The position numbers were made by a program, and so were the translations under genes. Under the pieces are notes generated by a model. The model saw only the letters and a list, made by a program, of their open reading frames with translations, made no database searches and was not told the origin of the DNA. Below, piece after piece: positions 1-8,792 of a stretch of DNA of 64,000 bases. The DNA is from JANOBD01 sp031411495 (GTDB lineage: Bacteria; Planctomycetota; Phycisphaerae; Tepidisphaerales; Tepidisphaeraceae). The stretch spans positions 1 to 64,000 of the forward strand of contig JANOBD010000034.1 in the NCBI GenBank assembly GCA_031411495.1, in the 5' to 3' direction. How positions within the stretch are numbered: position 1 is the first letter of the stretch; the number at the start of each line of letters is the position of its first letter.

Positions 1-237
1 TTGTGATTTGACGCGTCGATGGAACTGCGAGACCGAGGGCAGGTGCCTGGGCCGGAAGAGGCTGTGATAGTTGGCGCGGTCGCAGGCCCACCTCATCGCG
101 CGGTCATGATGCACGGCCCAGAAGTACATTGCGACGATGAGGCGATCGGAGTAGGTTTGGCGGCGATCCGGCTTGAGCCTTCGCGTCGCTCTGCAAATAG
201 ATCGATAGACGATCCGCCAGCACTGGTTCTGATCCAT
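1..237 (-). CDS. DDE-type transposase, N-terminal part (runs off left edge)
   Basis: An open frame enters from the left edge on the minus strand and begins at an ATG (235-237) preceded by GAGG five bases upstream. The 79 visible residues contain YSDRLIVAMYFWAVHHDRAM followed by RWACDRANYH and RPRHLPSVSQFHRR. This resembles, from memory, the N-terminal region of a transposase group common in planctomycetes (a WAV-x-HDR block, then a PSxSxFxRR helix-turn-helix-like block). The catalytic DDE part would lie outside the window. No terminal inverted repeat was identified between it and the next gene. The family assignment is by pattern only. Confidence 0.5.
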   Translation of the reverse strand, partial: MDQNQCWRIVYRSICRATRRLKPDRRQTYSDRLIVAMYFWAVHHDRAMRWACDRANYHSLFRPRHLPSVSQFHRRVKSQ

Positions 238-476
238 ACTTGCCTCGAAGAACTTGGTCGTGTGACCGGTTGTAGAACTCGATGCAAGTGTGGATCAGAT
301 CAGTGAATGGCGCAAACGCAGGAATCTGATGCGCGCAATGCTGCCCGTGTCTCAAACGCCGGTTCGCCAATGCGATGGAGGGATTCTTTCCGCTGCAAGC
401 CCTGATCTGCCACAGGAATGTCGCCTGCGCCATCGGTTCGTTGCAAATGAACGCGATCGGTCCAAAATCGATCCCT

Positions 477-809
477 ATGACCATCTTCGAGAAGATCATC
501 GCCCGGCAGATTCCGGCCAAGATCGCCTATGAGGACGGTCAGGCCATCGTCATTCACGACCTCAATCCGCAGGCGCCCGTCCATCTCCTGATCATCCCGC
601 GCAAGGCAATCCCGACGCTCAACGATCTCAGCGATTCGGATGAAGCGCTCGTCGGTCACTTGTTCGTGGTCGCGAAAAAGGTGATGGCCGACCTGGGACA
701 CGCCGACTATCGAACCGTATTCAACTGCGGCGCGGGCGCGCAGCAGAGCGTCTTTCACCTTCATCTGCACGTGCTGGCGGGTCGCAACTTCACCTGGCCG
801 CCGGGTTGA
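477..809 (+). CDS. HIT family protein (histidine triad nucleotide-binding, HinT-like)
   Basis: The 110-residue protein has the usual length for bacterial HinT-like proteins. It ends with the histidine triad HLHLHVLAG (about residues 95-103) and contains HLLIIPRKAIPTLNDL, the typical strand-loop before the active site. HIT proteins hydrolyse nucleoside phosphoramidates or related nucleotidyl compounds in the cytoplasm. The start at 477 (MTIFEKIIAR) matches the family N-terminus; upstream in-frame codons do not look coding. There is no Shine-Dalgarno sequence. The next gene is convergent. Confidence 0.9.
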   Translation: MTIFEKIIARQIPAKIAYEDGQAIVIHDLNPQAPVHLLIIPRKAIPTLNDLSDSDEALVGHLFVVAKKVMADLGHADYRTVFNCGAGAQQSVFHLHLHVLAGRNFTWPPG

Positions 810-888
810 AGTTCCTCGATTAGAAATGAAGTCGCACGGCCGCCGAAAACACAACCAATGCAGCGGCGCGTGCGATCCGAACGGCACA

Positions 889-1680
889 TCAACCTCGCCG
901 TCTTCGGAAGGAAAGGCCCGCGAGCACGACCGCGCCAGCTGATGCCGGCTCGGGGGTGATGGTGAACGGCACCACCATGTCGAAGCCGTTGTTGTCGTGG
1001 TCGATGATTCGCCAATGAAATTCCCAGACGCCGTTCTGAACGGGAATGTTCAGGAATGAGTCGTTGGTGACGTAGACGCCTGCGATGTGGCTCTGGCCGT
1101 CGCCGGCTTGCGGCGTCGCGAGATCGTCGAGCCCCGGCCAGACATAGTCGATCGGCGTTTCGGCGGGCACGCCGTTGAAATAGACGGCCGCGTTCTGCAA
1201 GCGCATCGGCGTGTCGGCGCCCGGCACATTCGGGATGATCGGCCCGCTGGCGAAGTCTGGGGAACTGCCGATCGGTGCCGCGGCGGTGGGGACCAGGCTG
1301 TACGCGAAGCCGATCGAACTGGGCCCGTGAAACTCGGATTGATCGAACGCCTCGCGGTTGGTGATTCCGGCGGCGGCGAGCGTGTTGATCAGTTCGGAGG
1401 AGAAGTCGAATCCGGCAGGTCTCGGGCTGTCGGGCACGCGCGAATAGACCGGATCCCACTGGTAGAACGGGGCGGGCATCAATTGTTCGAGCGCGGTTCC
1501 GAAGTCGTCGTAGTTGGGCGGCAGGCCGATGTCCGGCGAATACATCACGAAGCTGGTGGGCCGCCAAGTCGGCGTGGCGACGAATGAAGCCGAACCAAAT
1601 GGCGTCAGGATGGGTGCGGCTGATGCGAAGTGCGCCATCGCCAAAGAACCGACCGCTGCGAGTAGTAATCGAATACGCAT
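889..1680 (-). CDS. PEP-CTERM-type secreted protein
   Basis: A 263-residue exported protein of unknown function. The start at 1680 follows a GGGAG ribosome site and opens a signal peptide (MRIRLLLAAVGSLAMA..., cleavage near ASA-AP). The C-terminus reads TPEPASAGAVVLAGL and ends in RRRRG, which is the PEP motif, short hydrophobic stretch and basic tail of a PEP-CTERM sorting signal. In the PEP-CTERM/exosortase system such tails are processed by an exosortase, which is not in this window. The middle is rich in Asp, Asn and Pro with no recognised domain. A longer frame begins at 1887 but lacks a signal peptide, so the shorter start is preferred. Confidence 0.8.
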   Translation of the reverse strand: MRIRLLLAAVGSLAMAHFASAAPILTPFGSASFVATPTWRPTSFVMYSPDIGLPPNYDDFGTALEQLMPAPFYQWDPVYSRVPDSPRPAGFDFSSELINTLAAAGITNREAFDQSEFHGPSSIGFAYSLVPTAAAPIGSSPDFASGPIIPNVPGADTPMRLQNAAVYFNGVPAETPIDYVWPGLDDLATPQAGDGQSHIAGVYVTNDSFLNIPVQNGVWEFHWRIIDHDNNGFDMVVPFTITPEPASAGAVVLAGLSFRRRRG

Positions 1681-1993
1681 GGATATCTCCCCTGAAGGCG
1701 AAGACTGCAGACGAAATGTCGACTGAAACAGATCGGTCGACGCATTCTGTCCGCGATTGATCGGCGGCTTCCGCCACAATTTCGGTCGGAAAGGTGCCAG
1801 CCCCGGCAGATTCGAAGAATCTCGCGCGCTTATGACGGTTGGCGACCGGCGATCTCGGATCTCACAAATGTCTGTCGATGCAACCATTTCGGAATCCGCT
1901 GCTGGCGTTCAGCCAAAGGCGTTTTCCGTTCCCAAGGCGCGCCCGCAGCGGTATCCTGATGCGCACAAGTCTGCGGGGCCACGGAGGCTGAGT

Positions 1994-2560
1994 TTGGACG
2001 ATTCCTTCCAACACGCATCAAGCATTTCGCAACCGGAAGTTGCCCGGATGATCCGGGACCGTTATACGGAGTTGCGCGCGCTCGCCGCACGAAAGCTTGC
2101 CCGGCACAGCCCGTATCCCGCGCCAAGCCCCACGTCGCTCGTTCACGACGTTTACACGCGGCTGATGGGAAAGCAGGGCGTCGACTACGCCAACGACAAC
2201 GAGTTCTTCATCATCGCGGCGGTTTCGATGCGCGACATTCTCGTCGAGCGCGCCAGGCACAACGCGACGCTCAAAGCCGGCGGCGACCGCAAGCGTGTGC
2301 CGCTGGACGATGTCGGCGTCGCCGTCGAGGCCGATGACCAGACGCTGCTCGATCTGGATCGACTCATCCTCGACGTGAAGAACGAGGACCCGACCGACTA
2401 TCAACTGCTCATGTTGCGTTTTTACGGGGGACTCACCGAAGCGCAAGCCGCCGAGGTGATGGGGCTGAGCCTGCGAACGCTTCAGCGTCGCTGGCAATAC
2501 CTGCGAGCGCGGCTCTACGGGGCGATGACGCGTGGCGACACCTCCCAATCCACCTTGTGA
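1994..2560 (+). CDS. ECF-type RNA polymerase sigma factor (planctomycete ECF-like group)
   Basis: A sigma-70 family regulator of 188 residues if translation starts at the TTG at 1994. That TTG has GGAGG at 1983-1987, six bases upstream, and gives the usual family length. ATG codons at 1757, 1832 and 1868 would add a poorly conserved N-terminal extension. Region 2 is seen as SLVHDVYTRLMG and NEFFIIAAVSMRDILVERAR. Region 4 is LLMLRFYGGLTEAQAAEVMG then LSLRTLQRRWQYLRARL, a helix-turn-helix that reads the -35 element. The gene lies 40 bases upstream of a Ser/Thr kinase on the same strand, a pairing common in planctomycetes, which suggests the kinase controls the sigma factor or shares its signal. 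Confidence 0.85.
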   Translation: MDDSFQHASSISQPEVARMIRDRYTELRALAARKLARHSPYPAPSPTSLVHDVYTRLMGKQGVDYANDNEFFIIAAVSMRDILVERARHNATLKAGGDRKRVPLDDVGVAVEADDQTLLDLDRLILDVKNEDPTDYQLLMLRFYGGLTEAQAAEVMGLSLRTLQRRWQYLRARLYGAMTRGDTSQSTL

Positions 2561-2600
2561 GTGATGCGCACGGTTCTCTCATCCGTTTTCGAGACACCCT

Positions 2601-5462
2601 ATGTCGCAGCCGAAAGAGATCCGCCAGCTCTTCGAGACACTGATCGAACAGAGCCCCTCCGAGCGCGACGTCGCGCTGGCGAATCCGACGCTCGATCCGA
2701 ACGGGGTTCGGCAGGTCCGCGCCATGCTCGGCCTGGCCGAAGGGTTGCCGCGCGGCTTCATGGGCGGCGAGCTGCCGGATGGCGTGCCCGCTCAGATCGG
2801 TCCGTATCGGCTTGGCGAGCTTGTCGGGGAGGGCGGGATGGGCCGCGTCTATCGCGCCGTCCAGGATCAGCCGATCCGGCGGTCGGTGGTCATCAAGCTC
2901 ATCAAAGCCGGGATGGACAGCCACGAGGTGATCGCGCGCTTCAATGCCGAGCGCGAAGCGCTCTCGCGCCTCGATCATCCCAACATCGCGCGGGTGCTCG
3001 ACGCGGGCCTCACCGATCGAAGCCGGCCATACTTCGTCGTCGAACTGGTTCCCGGCGTTCCGATCACGCATTTCTGCGACGAACAACGCCTGACCATCGC
3101 CGAGCGGCTCGCGCTCTTCGCACAGGTCTGTGACGCGATCATGCACGCGCACACCAAGGGGATCATCCATCGCGACATCAAGCCGTCGAACGTGCTCGCG
3201 TTCATCCAGGACGGCAAGCCGACGGCAAAGGTGATCGACTTCGGGCTGGCCAAGTCGATTCTCGGCGATCGGCTCGGCGAGATGTCGAACTACACCTCGT
3301 TCGGCCAGGTGATGGGGACGTACGAATACATGAGCCCGGAGCAGGCGGCCGGCTCGATGGACATCGACACGCGTACCGACGTCTACAGTCTGGGCGCGCT
3401 CTTGTATGAGCTGTTGACGGGAACGGTGCCGTTCGCGCGTTCGACATTGGGCCACGCCGCGGAAGATGCGCTGCGGAAGATGATTCGGGAGACCGAACCG
3501 CCGCGCCCGAGCACGCGGTTGCGCGAATCGGAAAGCGGGACCAGTGGGGTCGCCCAGTCCCGCCGATCAACGGCTCACCAGCTCGAGCGGGAACTTCGCC
3601 GCGAACTGGAATGGATACCGCTCAAGGCGCTCCGCAAGGAGCGGGATCGCCGCTATCAAAGCGCCTCCGAGTTCGCGGCCGATGTGAAGCGATACCTCAC
3701 CGACCAGCCGTTGCTCGCCGCGCCGGAATCGCGCTGGTATCGCGCCCGCAAGTTTGTCCACAACCACCGGGGCGCCGTAGTGACGTCGCTCCTGCTGGCC
3801 GTATCGGTTCTCGCGGGCGTTGTCGGCACGTCGATCGGGATGGTCCGCGCGCGCGAGCAGCAGCGCCGCGCGATCCGCAGCGCCGACCAGGCGGATGCGG
3901 TGAGCCAGTTCCTGCGAAATGTCCTTGCCGAAGGAAATCCGCTTCAGGCGCAGGGCCGGCAACTGCTGGTGGCGGATGTGCTGGGCGCCTCCGTGCCGCA
4001 GTTGGAGTTCCTGGCGCAGCGCGATCAGGGCGCAGCCGCGAAAGTAGCAGTGACGCTGGGCGAGACGTTTTCGACGCTGGACGATCCGGATCGCGCCCGG
4101 CAACTTGCCGATCGCGCCGAATCGTGGGCCGCGGCCGGCGATCTGTCGCCTCAGGATCGGAGCGAAGTGCTTATCAGTGCGGGATACATCCGTGCCCAGG
4201 CGCTCGCCTCACTCGGGAATGTCGCCGAGGCGGATACGCAGTTGCAGGTGCTGCTTGCGAAGGCGGAAAGGGACCTTGGCCCGCAGTCGTCGACGACGAT
4301 CCAGCTCCTCTCGGCACGCTCCGATGTCCTGCGCATCGCGCGACGAAGTGACGAGGCGGCGACTGTCGCACGCGAGGCGGTCCGCCGATGCGAACTCGAT
4401 CCGCAAGCGATGGATCATCCGGATCAGCGCTGGATCGCCATGAACAATCTCGCGGTCGCCCTCGCCGATGCTGGCAAGCTTGGCGAGGCGGAGGTGACCT
4501 TTCGTGAAGTGGCCGAGGAACGCACACGTTTGCTCGGCGCGGATCATCCGCACACCATCATGGCCTGGGGAAGCCTGGGCGTGACGCTGGACGCGACGGG
4601 CCGAAGCCGCGACGCCGTGCCGATGCTGCGCGATGCGTACGATCGCGCGCAGCGTGTGCTCGGGCCGGCGCACATCATCACGCAGACGATCATGGGAAAC
4701 CTCGCCGCGGCGATGACGCGCAACGGCCAGCCGGATGAGGCACGCAAGCAACTGGTCAAGCTCGAATCCGCAATGAGCGAGCGTTTCCCTTCGAGTGATG
4801 CGAGGCTCGGGCTGGTAAGGATGAACCTCGGGTTCCTCCTCATGCGGGCCGGCGAGTTTTTCGAGGCGCGCCGGATGCTGGAAGTGGTCTACGACGTCCA
4901 ACTCAAAACGCTCGGCACCGATCATCCCGACACCTTGCTCACGATGACCAATCTAGGCGAATGCCTGTGGCTTGGCGGCGAAGCGCAGCGCGGAGAGCAA
5001 ATGATGCGGCAGGCGATCGCGCTGTCGGAAAAAGTGCAGGGACGCACCCATCAACTGACGATGGGGAGAATCAATGAACTCTGCGCGCGGCTTGAGCAGG
5101 ATGGCCGCGCTGACGATTCGCTCGCGTTGAGAAGAGATCTTCACGCGCGGTCGATCGAAATGCGTAAAACCGATCCTGCCAACGCCGCGCTTTACGCTAC
5201 GCAATATCCGCTGCATCTTGCGCGAACGCAAAAATGGAACGAGGCGTGGCCACTGCTGGTCGAGGCGATGGCGAACATGAAGTCGAACCATCTCGACGAC
5301 CATCCGCTCGTGCTTTCGCTGCTCCGCGCGCTTGTCGCTTCCGCAGAGCCGGCCGGACACGGCGATGATGTCAAACCCTATCGAGATGAATTGTTACGTC
5401 GCGACCCGGCCGCGATGAGCTCCACCGGTCCCGCCACGGCGCCGGCCTCGACGCAGCCGTAA
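2601..5462 (+). CDS. Membrane-anchored Ser/Thr protein kinase with C-terminal TPR repeats
   Basis: A 953-residue signalling kinase. The kinase domain (about 68-360) has the glycine loop GEGGMG (76-81), Lys99 in VVIKLIK, Glu118, HRDIKPSN (190-197), DFG (213-215) and the activation-loop end GTYEYMSPEQA (239-249), so it should be active. A transmembrane helix follows at about 391-414. The remaining roughly 500 residues carry TPR-like repeats with A-x-x-x-G-x-x-x-x-A spacing and the recurring phrase GADHPHT/GTDHPDT, the kinesin-light-chain type of TPR, likely facing outside and binding protein ligands. The protein ends with ATAPASTQP. It follows the sigma factor gene and probably forms an operon with it. 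Confidence 0.93.
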   Translation: MSQPKEIRQLFETLIEQSPSERDVALANPTLDPNGVRQVRAMLGLAEGLPRGFMGGELPDGVPAQIGPYRLGELVGEGGMGRVYRAVQDQPIRRSVVIKLIKAGMDSHEVIARFNAEREALSRLDHPNIARVLDAGLTDRSRPYFVVELVPGVPITHFCDEQRLTIAERLALFAQVCDAIMHAHTKGIIHRDIKPSNVLAFIQDGKPTAKVIDFGLAKSILGDRLGEMSNYTSFGQVMGTYEYMSPEQAAGSMDIDTRTDVYSLGALLYELLTGTVPFARSTLGHAAEDALRKMIRETEPPRPSTRLRESESGTSGVAQSRRSTAHQLERELRRELEWIPLKALRKERDRRYQSASEFAADVKRYLTDQPLLAAPESRWYRARKFVHNHRGAVVTSLLLAVSVLAGVVGTSIGMVRAREQQRRAIRSADQADAVSQFLRNVLAEGNPLQAQGRQLLVADVLGASVPQLEFLAQRDQGAAAKVAVTLGETFSTLDDPDRARQLADRAESWAAAGDLSPQDRSEVLISAGYIRAQALASLGNVAEADTQLQVLLAKAERDLGPQSSTTIQLLSARSDVLRIARRSDEAATVAREAVRRCELDPQAMDHPDQRWIAMNNLAVALADAGKLGEAEVTFREVAEERTRLLGADHPHTIMAWGSLGVTLDATGRSRDAVPMLRDAYDRAQRVLGPAHIITQTIMGNLAAAMTRNGQPDEARKQLVKLESAMSERFPSSDARLGLVRMNLGFLLMRAGEFFEARRMLEVVYDVQLKTLGTDHPDTLLTMTNLGECLWLGGEAQRGEQMMRQAIALSEKVQGRTHQLTMGRINELCARLEQDGRADDSLALRRDLHARSIEMRKTDPANAALYATQYPLHLARTQKWNEAWPLLVEAMANMKSNHLDDHPLVLSLLRALVASAEPAGHGDDVKPYRDELLRRDPAAMSSTGPATAPASTQP

Positions 5463-5468
5463 CGGCCG

Positions 5469-7424
5469 TTATTTGTTCTCGATCACCAGAGTGAGCATCG
5501 ATTGCGCCGGCATCGTCAGCCGGAGTGCGCCTTCGGTGCTGTCCACGGCCACAAACGGCGTCTGCTGATGAGTCGCATCCGTCAGATACGCGCGGATGGA
5601 ACTCACTTGCGCATCAATTCCAGACAACACAATCGGCCGGGCCGCGTCGCGATTGGTGAGGTGGACGATGACCGACTTGTCTTTCGAAAGCGCGGCCGCG
5701 GTAACAGCGCGCACGTCGGAGGTCGCGGTAATGATTTTCGCGCCTCGCGGCGTGAATCGATCGAGCTGCGAGTATTCGAACCATCGCTGTGTTTCCTGCA
5801 GCTTGCCGTCACCGGATTCGTGCACCAGTCCGTAATCCGGGGTGAGCTGCCAGTGCATCAGTGTGGCGGCCCGCATGAGATTGATGCATCGGAGATTGAG
5901 TTCCGCTTCGTCGATCGCGTACCAGGTCTCATCGAGGATCGCGCGATAGCGATGCGCATCCGGATCGTGACCGGCCTCGGCGACATACAGCGGCAGGCCG
6001 GCACGCCGGGCGTGTTCACGCCAGCCGAGCAGCTGTTCATCTGTCCCATCATTCCAGGAGTGGACGGAGATCGCGCCGACGTAGCGCATCGCCTGCGCGT
6101 CATCCAGCGCGGGCGCGACGTAGTTCACGGCACGCGGCTCATTCGCATCTCCCAACAGCAGCTTCGTCATCAGCCCGGCCCGTTCGAACGCGCTGCCGAG
6201 CCGCTTGATGTCTTGGGCGTGTTCCTGAGGACTCTGCAGCACGTTGATGCCGAGGTTCGGCTCGTTGAAGGAGAACAACGCCGGCTCGACGCCGACTTCG
6301 CGCTTGAAGAACTGCAGGTAGGCAACGATGGATGTGGCAATCGCGTCCGTTTTGGAGGAGTCGAGCCGGGCCGTCCTGCCGAACTGCTGGGCCGATCCGT
6401 TCTGCTCGCGCGGGCGCTGTGCCCAGTCCGGCGCGTTCCAGATGGAGACCATCATCGGGATGCCGCGGCGATGCAGTTCGCGGGCGATGCGGATGCATTC
6501 GCGGATCGATTCGGGCTGGTTCTCGAGCGCGATCTCGCCCGGCTTCGTATCCGCGTCGGGTTGCCATTCGTTCCACGGGAAGTTCACGCGCGCCCAGGCG
6601 AGGTTGAGGTGCTCGAGGTAGAAGGGCACGACGCTCGACTGCGTGCCCCAGCAGAAGTTTCCCCCGATGCCTTCCCAAACGGCGCCGGTGTCGGCCCGAT
6701 CGATCGTGACATGGGCCGGCGACTGATCGGCCGCGCCCGCGACTCGAATCGTGAACGATTGCGTTACGGTTTCACCGGCTTCGAGGTCGCCCAGGTGAAT
6801 CGGAAGGAAGGCGGTGACCTGTTTCAATTCGGAGGCGCGATCATCGCGCAGGACGATCGTCGCTGGCGATTCGCGCTCCGGCTTGAGTTCGACCGATCGG
6901 CCGTGCGCTTCGATTCGCACGCCGCGGGCCTCGCCGAATCCGAAGTGACCATTCGACGGTCGGGCACCAAAAGTGATCTGCGCCGGGGCCGCGCCCGCGG
7001 GATCGATCAGTTCGGCGGTTCCGTTGCCGAAGCGATCGGCCGGCACACCCAGGAAAAGATAGACGCCTTCGATCCCCAGCACCTCGGCTGCATTCAGCGT
7101 GACATCCAGTCGACAGGTGGTCGAATCGACATCGGTCACGACCTGTTTGAAGGAAAGCGGCGCAACCGCGGTGATGCCGACGATCTTGCCTGTGGAGACG
7201 ATTGCGCCACTTTCGCGCGAGAAGCCTTGGTCCTGCGTGCGCCAATGCGCCGTCTGGGCCAGCCCGCCCCAGTTCTTGCCGACGACGGTGATGCGCGTCG
7301 AGACGGGCACCAGTTCGCCATCGACGCGGATGCCGCGCAGCTCGCCCCATCCGTTCATTTCGACCTGTGCGGCGGCCGTGCAGCAGAATAGAGAGAGGAG
7401 CAGGATCCCAAGGCAGACATTCAT
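5469..7424 (-). CDS. Secreted glycoside hydrolase, GH30/clan GH-A-like
   Basis: A 651-residue exported enzyme with a signal peptide (MNVCLGILLLSLFCCTAAAQ). Residues 20-235 form a beta-rich N-terminal part of no recognised family. The (beta/alpha)8 domain starts near VWEGIGGNFCWGT (249-261), a GGSF-like strand typical of GH30. FSFNEPN places the likely acid/base at Glu388 and LYVAEAG the likely nucleophile at Glu483, the two strand-end glutamates of clan GH-A. A beta-sandwich follows, ending VIENK. The substrate cannot be told from sequence. The gene is convergent with the kinase gene; the two stop codons sit in the 12-base palindrome TAACGGCCGTTA. Confidence 0.75.
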   Translation of the reverse strand: MNVCLGILLLSLFCCTAAAQVEMNGWGELRGIRVDGELVPVSTRITVVGKNWGGLAQTAHWRTQDQGFSRESGAIVSTGKIVGITAVAPLSFKQVVTDVDSTTCRLDVTLNAAEVLGIEGVYLFLGVPADRFGNGTAELIDPAGAAPAQITFGARPSNGHFGFGEARGVRIEAHGRSVELKPERESPATIVLRDDRASELKQVTAFLPIHLGDLEAGETVTQSFTIRVAGAADQSPAHVTIDRADTGAVWEGIGGNFCWGTQSSVVPFYLEHLNLAWARVNFPWNEWQPDADTKPGEIALENQPESIRECIRIARELHRRGIPMMVSIWNAPDWAQRPREQNGSAQQFGRTARLDSSKTDAIATSIVAYLQFFKREVGVEPALFSFNEPNLGINVLQSPQEHAQDIKRLGSAFERAGLMTKLLLGDANEPRAVNYVAPALDDAQAMRYVGAISVHSWNDGTDEQLLGWREHARRAGLPLYVAEAGHDPDAHRYRAILDETWYAIDEAELNLRCINLMRAATLMHWQLTPDYGLVHESGDGKLQETQRWFEYSQLDRFTPRGAKIITATSDVRAVTAAALSKDKSVIVHLTNRDAARPIVLSGIDAQVSSIRAYLTDATHQQTPFVAVDSTEGALRLTMPAQSMLTLVIENK

Positions 7425-7484
7425 CGCATGCTCCGCAGGTAGAGGAGGAGCGACGATTTGAACGGATCGGCGCGGGGAAGGGAA

Positions 7485-7895
7485 CTAGGTTCGCGCTCGC
7501 TGGGCGATGCACCACATGCAGTCGCAGGCGGCATCTTTGCTCGAAGGGTTGAAGACGCGATCGCGCGGACAATGCTCGGCCGGATCTTTTGCCTTCGCGA
7601 CAATCGGACAGCCGCAGCCCTCGGTGGCTTCGTCGCGGTCGATGTGCCGAAGGAATGGCTTGCCGCAGTAGGCGCTCTTGCCTTCGATGATGCACAAAGG
7701 GCAGCGGACGCAGACGTCGGCGCGCATCTTCCAGTCGGGATGTTCCCGGCCGACACCGGCGTCGCGGAACACGCTACGCAGTCGCTTTACCCCCGCCATC
7801 GACAGGCGGATCAGGACGCGTGATGGCGAAACGGCAGCTTCCATACCGTTCTTATCGGACAGGCGGCCCCTGCCACGTGAATCGAACCACGGCAT
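7485..7895 (-). CDS. Cys-rich protein, probable zinc-binding, unknown function
   Basis: A protein of up to 136 residues, not recognised. The C-terminal half holds about ten cysteines in the order CVRCPLC, then YCGKP, then GCGCPIVAK, then HCP and finally CDCMWC, a pattern suggesting two metal sites. The CGCP-x-x-x-K plus CP arrangement resembles small zinc-ribbon proteins seen in phage and planctomycete genomes, but no family is claimed. The start is uncertain: ATG at 7895, 7844 and 7799 are all in frame and none has a good ribosome site. It lies 60 bases upstream of the glycosidase gene on the same strand. Confidence 0.6.
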   Translation of the reverse strand: MPWFDSRGRGRLSDKNGMEAAVSPSRVLIRLSMAGVKRLRSVFRDAGVGREHPDWKMRADVCVRCPLCIIEGKSAYCGKPFLRHIDRDEATEGCGCPIVAKAKDPAEHCPRDRVFNPSSKDAACDCMWCIAQRART

Positions 7896-8024
7896 GAACC
7901 TGATGAGAGGTCAGGGAAATGCTTGATGCAGTCTGGCGGCAATCGCCCGAACGCAAGGCGTCAGACACCTTTCTATCCTTCTCGCAAGTAAAGAATGTCC
8001 CAACACTCGAACATGGAGGAACCC

Positions 8025-8558
8025 ATGGCACTGAAGAACACAGATAGCAATGCACGAAACCTGAAGACGGGCGACACGAACCCTGATCCGATCACCGGTG
8101 CCCCGGGATCGCATCCCACCGGCGTCGGGATCGGCGCAGCAGCCGGCGGCGCAACGGGAGCGATGGCCGGTATGGTCGGTGGCCCGGTGGGCGCGGTCAT
8201 CGGCGCAGTCGCGGGCGCAGTCGTCGGCGGATTCGCCGGCAAAGCCGCAGGCGAGTGGAACGATCCCACCGATGAAGAAGCTTACTGGCGCGACAATTGG
8301 ACCACCCGCCCATACTACAAGAGCGGCGAAACCTTCGAAGACTACGCGCCGGCCTACCGCTATGGCAGCACGGTCGTCCGTAATTACCCGGATCGCCCGT
8401 TCTCCGACGTAGAGAACGACATCCGCAACGACTACGAAGCGCAGCCAGATTCGGAAAACCTTCCGTACGACCGTGCCCGTGGCCCGATCCAGGACGCTTA
8501 CACCCGCAGCGCACAAATGCGTGCCGAACGCCTCCGTAACGCTGCGAACAACCCTTGA
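8025..8558 (+). CDS. Glycine-zipper domain protein
   Basis: A 177-residue protein. The start at 8025 is fixed by GGAGGA at 8015-8020. Residues about 30-70 are a glycine/alanine-rich membrane-type segment (GVGIGAAAGGATGAMAGMVG then a further GAVIGAVAGAVVGGFAG) with the G-x-x-x-G spacing of glycine-zipper proteins. The remainder is acidic and aromatic, with WRDNWTTRPYY and PYDRARGP, and looks soluble. In related genomes such proteins are often stress-linked, but no function is shown here. A strong hairpin terminator follows at 8639-8669, so it is probably a single-gene transcript. Confidence 0.75.
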   Translation: MALKNTDSNARNLKTGDTNPDPITGAPGSHPTGVGIGAAAGGATGAMAGMVGGPVGAVIGAVAGAVVGGFAGKAAGEWNDPTDEEAYWRDNWTTRPYYKSGETFEDYAPAYRYGSTVVRNYPDRPFSDVENDIRNDYEAQPDSENLPYDRARGPIQDAYTRSAQMRAERLRNAANNP

Positions 8559-8638
8559 TCGACGTTTCTCTCCGGCGCCCAAAAGGCCATGTGAACGACT
8601 TGCGCCTTCAAATGCCAGATAGTTAACGCGATCAATCT

Positions 8639-8669
8639 CGCGGCCCGCGGAATTTCTCCGCGGGCCGCG
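8639..8669 (+). terminator. Hairpin terminator after the glycine-zipper gene
   Basis: Perfect 13-base arms (8639-8651 and 8657-8669, CGCGGCCCGCGGA and its complement) with a 5-base loop ATTTC, followed by TTGCGTTTGG. The stem is very GC-rich and lies about 80 bases past the stop codon. Confidence 0.7.
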
Positions 8670-8755
8670 TTGCGTTTGGACGTCCTGCACGGCCTACATG
8701 CCCTCGCGTTGCGTCGCTGCGCAGACGGGAGGCCTGTTATGGCACGGTGAAACCG

Positions 8756-8784
8756 TTGGTCGCAGCACCTGATCCCGTTAGGCT
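8756..8784 (+). promoter_or_regulatory. Candidate promoter, nearly leaderless, for the nucleoside transporter
   Basis: TTGGTC (8756-8761), a 17-base spacer, then TAGGCT (8779-8784), ending 8 bases before the ATG at 8793. The transporter has no Shine-Dalgarno sequence. Confidence 0.45.
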
Positions 8785-8792
8785 CGCGGCCC

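Noticed and set aside
5461..5472. Palindrome TAACGGCCGTTA spanning two convergent stop codons
   Set aside because: Too short to be a terminator; symmetry follows from the two stop codons flanking CGGCCG.
8725..8750. GGGAGGCCTGTTATGGCACGG as another copy of the GTGGCACGGGC palindrome
   Set aside because: Only a short segment matches and there is no second arm, so it is not counted as a member.
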